In this document: one piece after another, positions 9,115 through 17,704 of the stretch
How positions within the stretch are numbered: the first letter of the stretch is position 1
Layout: each line of letters begins with the position of its first letter
Source: Streptomyces glomeratus
GTDB lineage: Bacteria > Actinomycetota > Actinomycetes > Streptomycetales > Streptomycetaceae
Assembly (NCBI RefSeq): GCF_021462825.1
Contig: NZ_JAKEEB010000009.1
Span: 299,529-363,528, forward strand
DNA length: 64,000 bases
Direction of reading: 5' to 3'
Notes under the pieces: model-generated
The model's input: the letters and a program-made list of their open reading frames with translations, nothing else
Told to the model about the DNA's origin: nothing
Database searches by the model: none
Program-made: the position numbers and the translations under genes

Positions 9115-9765
9115 TCAGGCGGTGAGGCGCTCGGCGAGGGACTTGGCCTTGGTCGCCGCGGCCTGCAGAGCGCGCTCGCGGGAGGCTTCGAAGAGGGGCA
9201 CCAGCTCGGACATGGCCGGGTTGTGCGGGGCCATCGTGAGCTCGGGGACGATGAAGTCGAGCTCGAGGCCGAGCGTGTCGGCGAGAACCGCCGTCAGATA
9301 GTTCTGCACGTACTCGAACGGCTCCCTCGGCGTGCCCGGTGCATAGGAGCCGCCGCGGCTGGCGACCACGGTGACCGGGGTGCCCTTGGCGGAGGGGCTC
9401 TCGCCTGCGGTGCGGCCGAACAGGATCACGTTGTCCAGCCAGGCCTTGAGGGTCGAGGGGATCGAGTAGTTGTACATCGGGGCGCCGATCAGCACGGCGT
9501 CCGCCCGCTCCAGCTCCTCGATCAGCTGCACGCGCTCGGCGAAGGCGCCGGCCTGCTGCGGTGTGTGGGCGGCGGGGTCGGCGAACCCGGCTGTGTGGGC
9601 GTCGGCGCTGATGTGCGCTACGGGGTCCGCGGAGAGGTCCCGGTAGATCACCACGCCTCCGGGGTGCTGCTCTTCCCAGACCTTGCGGAAGGTGTCCGTC
9701 ACCGCCCGGGACGCGGAGGCGGAAGCCGGGAAAACGGACGAATCGATGTGCAGAAGGGTGGCCAT
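9115..9765 (-). CDS. azoR: FMN-dependent NADH-azoreductase
   Basis: A 216-residue flavodoxin-fold enzyme of the AzoR family, which reduces quinones and azo compounds by two electrons using FMN and NADH. Family sequences are clear: LLHIDSSVFPASASASRA at the N-terminus (FMN phosphate site), DAVLIGAPMYNYSIPSTLKA and WLDNVILFGRTA, and VVASRGGSYAPGTP. ATG 9765 follows CTGGGAGATCCCG, a good ribosome site. It is divergent from an HxlR-family regulator gene. This mirrors B. subtilis YodB-AzoR1, where the regulator senses quinones or diamide through an N-terminal cysteine; the same control is inferred here. Confidence 0.92.
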   Translation of the reverse strand: MATLLHIDSSVFPASASASRAVTDTFRKVWEEQHPGGVVIYRDLSADPVAHISADAHTAGFADPAAHTPQQAGAFAERVQLIEELERADAVLIGAPMYNYSIPSTLKAWLDNVILFGRTAGESPSAKGTPVTVVASRGGSYAPGTPREPFEYVQNYLTAVLADTLGLELDFIVPELTMAPHNPAMSELVPLFEASRERALQAAATKAKSLAERLTA

Positions 9766-9904
9766 CGGGATCTCCCAGTAAACGGAGGGCAGAGGCACCC
9801 GCCGGTGGCGGGCCTCTGAGCCCTAAGCTTTCGTACTCGACTATAGATAACATAGGTGCTTACTTTTTTTCACCCCCGTACGGGGGCGCAGTATCCTGGC
9901 GGGC
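9766..9904. promoter_or_regulatory. divergent azoR / hxlR-type promoter region
   Basis: This 139-bp region is much more A/T-rich than its surroundings around 9820-9875. On the plus strand TATCCT (9892-9897) ends 7 nt before ATG 9905, so the regulator mRNA may be leaderless. On the minus strand TATAGT within CTATAGATAACATAG could serve as the azoR -10. TAAGC (from about 9823) and GCTTA (about 9860) form a wide inverted repeat and CTAT/ATAG a smaller one inside it. One of these may be the operator; which one is not determined. Confidence 0.5.
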
Positions 9905-10282
9905 ATGACGGTCGAACAGAGCCACGGCACCGAAGCGTGCAAGCAGGTGGACGACGGCATCACCCGCGTCTTCCAGCTGCTCGGCAAACGCTGGACCGGC
10001 CCGATCGTGGCCGTGCTGATCGAGCAGTCGGCGAACTTCGCCGCCCTGCGCCGCGCCATTCCGGGCCTCAGCGAACGCATGCTCTCCGACCGCCTCACGG
10101 AACTCGGCGCCGCCGGGCTCGTCGTGCGCGAGGTCGACGAAGGCCCGCCACTACGGGTCTGCTATCGCCTCACGGAGTCGGGGGCCGCGCTGGAGCCGGC
10201 GCTCAAAGAGCTCGGGGAGTGGGCGAAGGTGCATCTCCCGGACGGCCGGTCCTGCGCGGAGGCGCGGCGGTGTGACGGCTGA
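9905..10282 (+). CDS. HxlR-family redox regulator
   Basis: A 125-residue winged-helix protein of the HxlR family. The core is FQLLGKRWTGPIVAVLIEQS, then the recognition region RRAIPGLSERMLSDRLTEL and the wing REVDEGPPLRVCYRLTESG. Cys12 lies just before the first helix, at the place of the thiol-sensing cysteine in YodB/HypR/QorR-type regulators. Divergence from azoR suggests it represses azoR and itself and is relieved by electrophiles; this is inference. A -10-like TATCCT 7 nt before ATG suggests leaderless expression. The start is fixed by that and by the conserved N-terminus. Confidence 0.88.
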   Translation: MTVEQSHGTEACKQVDDGITRVFQLLGKRWTGPIVAVLIEQSANFAALRRAIPGLSERMLSDRLTELGAAGLVVREVDEGPPLRVCYRLTESGAALEPALKELGEWAKVHLPDGRSCAEARRCDG

Positions 10283-10439
10283 CGGCTGCCAGCCGCGCAA
10301 AGCGGCCGCGCCGGCATGTTCCACGGGCCGATCGCGTGACGCGGCGCCGGAAGCTCCCCTGTATGTCCCCGGCCACGTCTCACCGGTGAGACGGTAGGTG
10401 TGTGGTGAGGTTCACGGGCGCGCGTGAGAGGGAGACGGC

Positions 10440-11126
10440 ATGGACTGGCGTGCGTTCGCCCAGCAGATGGCGACCATGGCGCGTGACCTCCTGGCGCAGG
10501 AATCCGTGAACGCCACGCTGGGCCGTATCACCGCCTCGGCCACCGGACTCGTCCAGGGCTGCGACGCGGCCGGCATCCTCGTCCTGCGTGGCAACCAGGT
10601 GCAGAGCCTCGCCCCGACCGACCAGCTGGTCGTCGACAGCGACCAACTCCAGCAACGCCTCCGTGAAGGCCCCTGTTTCGACGCCGCCCGCAGCTCCGTG
10701 GGAGAGCGCGTCTTCCGGATCGCCGACTTCTCCGGCGAACGGAGGTGGCCCGCCTACGTCCCCGAGGCCCGGAAGCTGGGGCTGGGGAGCATGATGGGCT
10801 TCCTGCTGTTCACCGAGGACGAGGACCTCGGTGCGCTGAACCTCTACTCCCGCACGCCCGGCGCGTTCTCCGAGGCCAGCGAGACGGCCGGCTGGCTGCT
10901 GGCCTCCCACGCCGCGGTCGCCTTCTCCAGCGCCCGCACCCACGCCCAGCTCCAGGAGGCCATCGCCACCCGCCACGTCATCGGTGAAGCCATGGGCATC
11001 CTGATGGGCAGCCACCACCTCACCGAGGAGCAGGCCTTCGACGTGCTGCGCCGTTACTCCCAGCAGCACAACGTCAAGCTCCGCGAGGTCGCCCGGCACG
11101 TCTGCGAACAGGGCAGCCTCGCCTGA
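10440..11126 (+). CDS. GAF-ANTAR antitermination regulator
   Basis: A 228-residue protein with a GAF domain (about 15-160, GCDAAGILVLRGNQVQSLAP to the LASHAAVAFSSART helix) and an ANTAR domain (about 165-225, RHVIGEAMGILMGSHHLTEE followed by AFDVLRRYSQQHNVKLREVA). ANTAR domains bind RNA hairpins and prevent transcription termination. The GAF part presumably senses a small ligand. ATG 10440 follows GTGAGAGGGAGACGGC, a strong ribosome site. No target hairpin pair was identified in the leaders nearby, so its regulon is unknown. Such proteins are numerous in Streptomyces. Confidence 0.9.
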   Translation: MDWRAFAQQMATMARDLLAQESVNATLGRITASATGLVQGCDAAGILVLRGNQVQSLAPTDQLVVDSDQLQQRLREGPCFDAARSSVGERVFRIADFSGERRWPAYVPEARKLGLGSMMGFLLFTEDEDLGALNLYSRTPGAFSEASETAGWLLASHAAVAFSSARTHAQLQEAIATRHVIGEAMGILMGSHHLTEEQAFDVLRRYSQQHNVKLREVARHVCEQGSLA

Positions 11127-11180
11127 AGCGGGCCGGAAGCGTGGGTGTGGGGCAGATCTCGTCACGGTGACACATCCCCA

Positions 11181-11202
11181 CGTCAGGACACCGTCAGGAC
11201 AC
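11181..11202. repeat. perfect 11-bp tandem duplication upstream of the NRPS gene
   Basis: CGTCAGGACAC occurs twice back to back (11181-11191 and 11192-11202), about 180 bp before the NRPS start. A -10-like TAAAAT is at 11277-11282 in the only A/T-rich patch of this 252-bp intergenic stretch. The duplication could be a tandem activator site; no known box matches. Confidence 0.45.
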
Positions 11203-11378
11203 CGGAATCTCCGCTTCCGGGCACTCCGGGCAGTCCCTCGGAGGGCGTACGGACCGGCCCGTGTCCCTCCCCGTACTAAAATTGCCCGCTTGTTTGGAGC
11301 TGGACCGGAAGATCCCCAGGCATCCCTGCGGGCCCACCAGCGCCCCGGAGCGTTCCGGGAACGACACGTGAGGACCTG

Positions 11379-14300
11379 ATGGCAGCCCTCCAGCAAGGCC
11401 CCGCACTCGCGCTGTCCGACGCGGAGGTGCGCGCCGAGTTCGGCGATCGCGCCCGCTTCTCCGCCGCCCCCGCCGCCCCGTCACGCACCCTCGTGGACGT
11501 CTTCGAGGCCACGGTACGGGAGTACCCCGACGAACCGGCCCTCGACGACGGCCGCCGCTGCCTGACCTACCGGTCCCTGGCGGCCGAGGTCGAAACCCTC
11601 CGGCGGCGCCTCGCGGACACCGGGGTGGGCCTCGGCGACCGGGTCGGGGTGCGCGTCCCGTCCGGCACCAACGACCTGTACGTGGCGATCCTGGCCGTGC
11701 TCGCCGCGGGAGCCGCCTACGTCCCGGTGGACGCCGAGGACCCGGACGAGCGGGCCGATCTGGTGTTCGGGGAGGCGGAGGTTCGCGCGGTCGTCGGCGC
11801 CGGGCACCGGCTGACCGTCCACGACCCGTCCGGCGTCCCCGCGGCCCGCCCAGGCGTCGAACACGACGCCTGGATCATCTTCACCTCCGGCTCCACCGGC
11901 AAGCCCAAAGGCGTCGCCGTCGGTCACCGCAGCGCCGCCGCGTTCGTGGACGCCGAGGCGGACCTCTTCCTGAAGGAGGAGCCGATCGGGCCCGGCGACC
12001 GGGTCATGGCGGGCCTCTCCGTGGCCTTCGACGCCTCCTGCGAGGAGATGTGGCTGGCCTGGCGGCACGGGGCCTGCCTGGTACCCGTACCGCGCTCGCA
12101 GGTGCGCAGCGGGGCCGACCTCGGCCCCTGGCTGGTCGACCAGGAGATCACCGTCGTCTCGACCGTCCCGACCCTGGCGGCGCTCTGGGAGCCGGAGACG
12201 CTGAACGACGTCCGTCTGCTGATCTTCGGCGGCGAGGCCTGCCCGCCGGAACTCGCGCAACGGCTGGTCACCGAGGGACGCGAGGTCTGGAACACCTACG
12301 GTCCGACCGAGGCGACCGTGGTGGCCTGCGCCGCACTGCTCACCGGTGAGGAGCCGATCCGCATCGGACTGCCCTTGAACGGCTGGGAGCTGGCCGTCGT
12401 GGACGACGCCGGGCGGCCGGTGGAGATGGGCGGCAGCGGACAGCTGGTGATCGGCGGGGTCGGGCTCGCCCGGTACCTCGACGCCCAGAAGGACGCGGAG
12501 AAGTACGCACCCCTGGAGTCCCTCGGCTGGGAGCGCGCCTACGCAAGCGGGGACCTCGTCCGGGCCGAGCCCGAGGGCCTGATCTTCCTCGGGCGCGCCG
12601 ACGAGCAGATCAAGCTCGGCGGGCGGCGGATCGAGCTCGGCGAAGTGGATGCCGCACTCCAGGCCCTGCCCGGGGTGGCCGGCGCCGCCGCCGCGGTGCG
12701 GACCGCCCGCAGCGGCAATCAGCTCCTCGTCGGATATGTCGTCACCCAGGAGGGGTGGGACCACGCGGCGGCCGTCGACAGGCTGCGCGCCGAACTGCCC
12801 GCCGCGCTCGTCCCGCTGCTCGCGCCGGTCGAGGACCTGCCGACCCGCACCTCCGGCAAGGTCGACCGCAATGCGCTGCCCTGGCCCCTGGAGGGCCTGG
12901 AAGGCCCCGCCGCCCGGCTCTACGGCACGGAGGCCTGGCTCGCCGAGCAGTGGACCGAGGTCCTCGGCATCCCGGTGGCCGACGCGTCCGACGACTTCTT
13001 CGCGATCGGCGGCAACAGCCTGGCCGCCGCCCAGCTCACCACCCGTCTGCGTCTCCGCCACCCCAGCGTGGCCGTCCTCGACATCTACCAGCGGCCGACC
13101 CTGCGCGAACTGGCCCGCCATCTGGAGGAGTCGGCACAGGACGACGGCGCCGAGCGCGTGGTCAGGCCCGTTCCGAAGCGGGCCGGGGCACTGCAACTCC
13201 TCGTGCTCGTCCCCCTGTTCACGGTGCTGGGGCTGCGCTGGACCGTGGCGCTGGCCGCGTTCGGGAACATACTGCACTGGTTCGGTCCGTATCCGTGGGC
13301 GCCGACCACCTCGTGGTGGGCCGTCGCGGCAGGCGCGGTGCTGTTCTTCAGCCCGCCGGGGCGGCTCGCGATCGCGGCGGGCGGGGCCCGGCTGCTGCTG
13401 CGGGGCGTCAAGCCCGGCCGCCATGCGCGCGGAGGCGGTGTGCACCTGCGGCTGTGGACCGCGGAACGGCTCGCCGAGTTCAGCGGGGCGACCTCGCTGA
13501 CGGGCTCATGGCTGGAACGGTACGCACGGGCGCTGGGCGCCAGGATCGGCCCGGACGCGGATCTGCACTCCCTTCCGCCGGTGACCGGCATGCTCAAGCT
13601 GGGCCGGGGCGCCTCCGTCGGGCGCGAGGTGGATCTGGCCGGGTACTGGCTGGACGGCGACGAGCTGGAGATCGGCCCGGTCAAGGTGGGCGCGCACGCC
13701 GTGGTCGGCACGCGCAGCATGCTCTTCCCGGGCGCGAGGGTCGGCAAGCGCGCCGAGGTGGCACCCGGTTCGGCCGTCGCCGGGCAGATCCCGACCGGAC
13801 AGCGCTGGGCCGGCGCGCCCGCCGTCAAGCTCGGCAAGGCCAAGCGCAACTGGCCCAAGCAGCGGCCGCCGCGGGGCACCTGGTGGCGGGCCATGTACGG
13901 CGTCAGCGGATTCTCGCTGACGGCCCTGCCGGTGCCGGCGGGGGCGGCGGCGCTCCTCGTGGCGCACCTGTTCGTCGATCCGGCCGCCGGTCTCGGCGGG
14001 GCCCTGCGGGGGGCCGCCGTGGCGCTGGTTCCCGCCACGCTCGCCTTCGGGCTGACGTACGCGCTGCTGCTCCTGATCGCCGTACGGCTGACGAGTCTCG
14101 GGCTGCGGGAGGGCACCTATCCGACACACAGCCGGATCGGCTGGCAGGCCTGGACGGTCACCCAGCTCATGGACCGTTCGCGCGAGACGCTGTTCCCGCT
14201 GTACGCCGGGCTGGTCACCCCGGTGTGGCTGCGCCTGCTGGGCATGCGGATCGGCCGGGGCGCCGAGGTGTCGACCGTACTGGCCCTGCCGAGTCTGACC

Positions 14301-15263
14301 ACGGTCGGCGACGGGGCGTTCCTGGCGGACGACACGCTGACCGCACCGTACGAACTGGGCGGCGGCTGGATGCGGATCGGGCGCGCGGAGATCGGGCGGC
14401 GGGCGTTCCTCGGGAACTCCGGGATGACCGCGCCGGGCCGGAGCGTGCCGGACGGCGGGCTGGTGGGGGTGCTGTCGGCGACCCCGAAGAAGGCGAAGAA
14501 GGGCAGCTCCTACCTGGGACTGCCGCCGGTGAAGCTGCCCCGCACGGCCGCCGACGGCGACCGGAGCCGCACCTACGACCCGTCGGCCGGGCTGCTCTGG
14601 GCGCGCGGGCTGGTGGAACTGTGCAGGATCGTGCCCGTCTTCTGCTCCTCGGCACTCGCCGTGCTGACGGCCGCGGCGCTCAGCGCGCTCGGCGACTGGG
14701 CGTGGCCGCTGTGCGGGATGGTGCTCCTCGCCGCCGGACTGGCCGCCGGTGCCGTGTCCGTCGTGGCGAAGTGGCTGCTCGTGGGCCGGCACCGCAGCGA
14801 GGAGCACCCGCTGTGGAGCTCGTTCGTCTGGCGCAACGAACTGGCGGACACGTTCGTCGAGGTGGTGGCCGTGCCGTGGCTGGCCGGGGCGGTGCCGGGC
14901 ACGCCGCTGATGACGCTCTGGCTGCGCGCACTCGGCGCCCGGATCGGCCGGGGTGTGTGGGTGGAGAGTTACTGGCTGCCGGAGACGGATCTGGTGACGC
15001 TGGAGGACGGGTCCACCGTCAACCGTGGCTGTGTGCTGCAGACGCACCTCTTCCATGACCGGATCTTGCGGACGGATACTGTGATCCTCCGCGCGGGCGC
15101 CACGCTGGGTCCTGGCGGAATCGTCCTGCCCGGCAGCACGGTCGGGGCCCGCACCACGCTGGGTCCCGCCTCGCTTGTGATGGCGGCGGAGTCGGTGCCC
15201 GACGACACCCGCTGGCTGGGCAACCCGATCGAGGCATGGCGTCCCCGGAAGCGAGCGACGTGA
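11379..15263 (+). CDS. Pls/PosA-family stand-alone NRPS (poly(amino acid) synthetase type)
   Basis: A 1294-residue membrane synthetase. The adenylation domain (about 30-500) has IIFTSGSTGKPKGVAV from residue 166, NTYGPTEA, YASGDLV and the PTRTSGKVDRNALP lysine loop. The carrier domain has its phosphopantetheine serine at about 547 (IGGNSLAA). Then come pairs of membrane helices separating three hexapeptide-repeat (left-handed beta-helix) domains near 730-820, 955-1035 and 1185-1285. This is the family whose characterised members make epsilon-poly-L-lysine and related cationic homopolymers. Hand alignment of the substrate pocket to GrsA gives D-A-E-T-I-G-T-V-V, close to lysine codes, with Glu at 239. 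An M1 peptidase gene overlaps or directly follows. Many streptomycetes carry such genes without a known product. Confidence 0.88.
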   Translation: MAALQQGPALALSDAEVRAEFGDRARFSAAPAAPSRTLVDVFEATVREYPDEPALDDGRRCLTYRSLAAEVETLRRRLADTGVGLGDRVGVRVPSGTNDLYVAILAVLAAGAAYVPVDAEDPDERADLVFGEAEVRAVVGAGHRLTVHDPSGVPAARPGVEHDAWIIFTSGSTGKPKGVAVGHRSAAAFVDAEADLFLKEEPIGPGDRVMAGLSVAFDASCEEMWLAWRHGACLVPVPRSQVRSGADLGPWLVDQEITVVSTVPTLAALWEPETLNDVRLLIFGGEACPPELAQRLVTEGREVWNTYGPTEATVVACAALLTGEEPIRIGLPLNGWELAVVDDAGRPVEMGGSGQLVIGGVGLARYLDAQKDAEKYAPLESLGWERAYASGDLVRAEPEGLIFLGRADEQIKLGGRRIELGEVDAALQALPGVAGAAAAVRTARSGNQLLVGYVVTQEGWDHAAAVDRLRAELPAALVPLLAPVEDLPTRTSGKVDRNALPWPLEGLEGPAARLYGTEAWLAEQWTEVLGIPVADASDDFFAIGGNSLAAAQLTTRLRLRHPSVAVLDIYQRPTLRELARHLEESAQDDGAERVVRPVPKRAGALQLLVLVPLFTVLGLRWTVALAAFGNILHWFGPYPWAPTTSWWAVAAGAVLFFSPPGRLAIAAGGARLLLRGVKPGRHARGGGVHLRLWTAERLAEFSGATSLTGSWLERYARALGARIGPDADLHSLPPVTGMLKLGRGASVGREVDLAGYWLDGDELEIGPVKVGAHAVVGTRSMLFPGARVGKRAEVAPGSAVAGQIPTGQRWAGAPAVKLGKAKRNWPKQRPPRGTWWRAMYGVSGFSLTALPVPAGAAALLVAHLFVDPAAGLGGALRGAAVALVPATLAFGLTYALLLLIAVRLTSLGLREGTYPTHSRIGWQAWTVTQLMDRSRETLFPLYAGLVTPVWLRLLGMRIGRGAEVSTVLALPSLTTVGDGAFLADDTLTAPYELGGGWMRIGRAEIGRRAFLGNSGMTAPGRSVPDGGLVGVLSATPKKAKKGSSYLGLPPVKLPRTAADGDRSRTYDPSAGLLWARGLVELCRIVPVFCSSALAVLTAAALSALGDWAWPLCGMVLLAAGLAAGAVSVVAKWLLVGRHRSEEHPLWSSFVWRNELADTFVEVVAVPWLAGAVPGTPLMTLWLRALGARIGRGVWVESYWLPETDLVTLEDGSTVNRGCVLQTHLFHDRILRTDTVILRAGATLGPGGIVLPGSTVGARTTLGPASLVMAAESVPDDTRWLGNPIEAWRPRKRAT

Positions 15264-15331
15264 CTCGGTCCGGGCCGGGTGACGGGGCACCCGCACGACG
15301 TACGAGCACAGCGCAGGGAGCAGAAGCAGCA

Positions 15332-16714
15332 GTGAGCCCTCAGCAGAAGGTGGAGGCGGCGGACCCCTACTTCCCGGCCAGCGGCGACCCCCGCTACCGG
15401 GTGAACCGCTACGAGCTCACGCTGGACTACCGCCCCGGCCCCAACCGGCTCACCGGGACGGCCCGGCTGGGCGCCATCGCGGGCCGGGCCCCGCTCACCG
15501 AGTTCCAGCTCAATCTGGCCGACTTCCGGATCGGCCGCATCCGGGTCGACGGCCGGGCGCCGCACTACACGCACCGCGGCGGCCGGCTGCGCATCCGCCC
15601 GCCCAAGCCCATCCGGGCGGGTGCCGCGTTCACCGTCGAGGTCCACTGGTCGGGCAATCCGAAGCCGGTCGGCAGCCCCTGGGGCGGGATCGGCTGGGAG
15701 GAGCTGGAGGACGGGGCGCTGGTGGCGAGCCAGCCGGTCGGAGCGCCGTCGTGGTACCCGTGCAATGACCGCCCCGCGGACAAGGCGTCGTACCAGATCT
15801 CCGTCACCACACCGTCGGCGTACTCGGTGGTGGCGGGCGGGCGCCTGCTGACGCGGACGACGAAGGCGTCGACGACCACCTGGGTGTACGAGCAGCCGGC
15901 ACCGACCTCCAGCTACCTGGTGGGACTGGTGATCGGCCGGTTCCAGACCGTGCTGCTCGGCGATCCGGGCGACGACGGTGTGCCGCAGTACGGGCACCTC
16001 CCCGCCCGTCTGCTCCCGCAGTTCTCCCGGGACTTCGCGCGCCAGCCCGCCATGATGGAGCTGTTCCAGGAACTCTTCGGCCCGTATCCATTCGGCGAGT
16101 ACGCGGTGGTGGTGACCGAGGAGGAACTCGATGTCCCCGTGGAGGCGCAGGGGCTGTCGCTGTTCGGCTCCAACCACGTCGACGGCGCACGAGGTTCGGA
16201 GCGGCTGGTGGCGCACGAGCTGGCGCACCAGTGGTTCGGCAACAGCGTGTCCGTCGCCGACTGGCGGCACATCTGGCTCAACGAGGGCTTCGCGAAGTAC
16301 GCCGAGTGGCTCTGGTCGGAGCGGTCGGGGGGCCCCACGGCCGCCCAACTCGCCGCGGCGGCACACCGGAAGCTGTCCTCGCTGCCACAGGACCTGCGGC
16401 TGTCCGACCCGGGCCGCAAGCGGATGTTCGACGACCGTCTCTACGAACGCGGCGGGCTGGTGCTGCACGCCGTGCGCTGCGCGGTCGGCGAGGAGACGTT
16501 CCACCGGATGCTGCGCGGCTGGGCGGCCGCCCACCGGGGCGGGGTCGTGAGGACTGGCGCCTTCACCGCGCATGCCGCCCGCTGCGCGGGCCGGCCCCTG
16601 GACGATCTGTTCACGGCGTGGGTGGAAGAGCCGGCGCTGCCGCCGCTGCCGGCCCCGGCGGCTGCGGTGCCGATGCGTCCGCCGCATCCCCCGAGCAACG
16701 CCGGGTCGGTGTGA
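15332..16714 (+). CDS. M1-family zinc metallopeptidase
   Basis: A 460-residue aminopeptidase-type enzyme, about half the length of PepN. It has the zinc motif HELAHQW (His295, His299) and the downstream glutamate in LNEGFAKYAEWLW. The exopeptidase motif position reads VEAQGLSLF rather than GAMEN, as in short actinobacterial M1 enzymes. GTG 15332 follows AGGGAG at good distance; ATG 15236, inside the NRPS gene, is an alternative adding 32 low-complexity residues. Coupling to the Pls-type NRPS suggests it trims or degrades the product, as the zinc metallopeptidase Pld does for epsilon-polylysine in producers. No signal peptide is seen. Confidence 0.85.
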   Translation: MSPQQKVEAADPYFPASGDPRYRVNRYELTLDYRPGPNRLTGTARLGAIAGRAPLTEFQLNLADFRIGRIRVDGRAPHYTHRGGRLRIRPPKPIRAGAAFTVEVHWSGNPKPVGSPWGGIGWEELEDGALVASQPVGAPSWYPCNDRPADKASYQISVTTPSAYSVVAGGRLLTRTTKASTTTWVYEQPAPTSSYLVGLVIGRFQTVLLGDPGDDGVPQYGHLPARLLPQFSRDFARQPAMMELFQELFGPYPFGEYAVVVTEEELDVPVEAQGLSLFGSNHVDGARGSERLVAHELAHQWFGNSVSVADWRHIWLNEGFAKYAEWLWSERSGGPTAAQLAAAAHRKLSSLPQDLRLSDPGRKRMFDDRLYERGGLVLHAVRCAVGEETFHRMLRGWAAAHRGGVVRTGAFTAHAARCAGRPLDDLFTAWVEEPALPPLPAPAAAVPMRPPHPPSNAGSV

Positions 16715-16717
16715 TTC

Positions 16718-17704
16718 TCAGGACCACGGACGGCGACTTCCGTGCCCCGGGGTCACGGATTGCCCCCCACCTCTGCGGCGCAACGCCTCGAAGGCCTGGC
16801 GTGCACCGATCCCGATCGCGAGGTCGATGTCCGGTGCCAGTCCGGCCCGGCGGTCGGAGCGGGTGAGCGCGGCCACCGCCACCCGGTCGCCGGACTCGGA
16901 CTCCACCACGCCGATCTCGTGTCTCAGGTGGAGGAACGTCCCGGTCTTGCCGCTCACCCGGAGCGTGTCCGCGCGCAAGTCGCTCGCCAGCCGGTGGGTG
17001 AACACCTGGGTCTCCATCAGCCGGCGCAGCTCCGCGGTGGCGTCGGGATGGGCGATCTCGTCCCGCCACACGCGCTGGAGCAGGTCGACGAGTGACGTGG
17101 CGGTGCCGATGTTGGCGTGGGCCGGATCCAGCGTCTCGATGGTGTGCCGCCCCGAGCGGTCGTCATGGATGGCCAACTCCAGAGCCGGGGAGAAGTCGTC
17201 GCCGACGGCGCCGGCGGCGCATTCGTACATGCGGTTGAGCCGATGCCGTACCCGTAGGCCCGGACACCCCCACGCGCGCAGACGTGCGTCGACCTCCTCC
17301 ACCTCTACGAGGTCGAGCAGCGCTTCGGCGGCGGCGTTGTCGCTCACCGAGAGCATCAGCAGAAGGAGGTCGCCGACGGCCACGGTGGCCGGATGCCGGA
17401 ACGCCGCCAGTCCGGTCGGCCCGACACTGCTCGTCGCCGGGTCGACGGTCACCTGCCGTGCCGCGTCGAGGTTCCCCGTCGCGATCCGGTCCAGCGCGAC
17501 GAGGGCGAGCGGCACCTTGACCACCGAGGCGAGGGGCACCGGCTCGTCCACGTCGAAGCCGAGTTGCTCGCCCGTGTCGATGCTGCGGGCCAGGAACGAT
17601 CCGCGGACACCGAGGGCCGCCCAGTCCGCGGCGATCGCCTCGGCGACATCGAGGAGGCCACCGTCACCCACATAGGCCGGGCGGTACGCCGGGTGGGCGC
17701 TCAT
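16718..17704 (-). CDS. blaB: BlaB-like class A serine hydrolase (beta-lactamase regulator)
   Basis: A 328-residue class A beta-lactamase-like protein without a signal peptide. It has SVVK (active-site serine tetrad), SDN in LSVSDNAAAEAL and KTG in SGKTGTFLHLR. In Streptomyces cacaoi a cytosolic protein of this type, BlaB, is encoded after the LysR activator BlaA, and both are needed for beta-lactamase induction. The gene order here is the same. Its ATG overlaps the blaA-like stop by 4 bp (17701-17704), so the two are co-translated. It converges with the M1 peptidase gene, 3 bp away. A role as penicillin sensor rather than hydrolase is inferred from this synteny. Confidence 0.82.
   Translation of the reverse strand: MSAHPAYRPAYVGDGGLLDVAEAIAADWAALGVRGSFLARSIDTGEQLGFDVDEPVPLASVVKVPLALVALDRIATGNLDAARQVTVDPATSSVGPTGLAAFRHPATVAVGDLLLLMLSVSDNAAAEALLDLVEVEEVDARLRAWGCPGLRVRHRLNRMYECAAGAVGDDFSPALELAIHDDRSGRHTIETLDPAHANIGTATSLVDLLQRVWRDEIAHPDATAELRRLMETQVFTHRLASDLRADTLRVSGKTGTFLHLRHEIGVVESESGDRVAVAALTRSDRRAGLAPDIDLAIGIGARQAFEALRRRGGGQSVTPGHGSRRPWS

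Noticed and set aside
11481..13445. 654-codon minus-strand frame opposite the NRPS
   Set aside because: Antisense shadow of the adenylation domain; no recognisable protein features.
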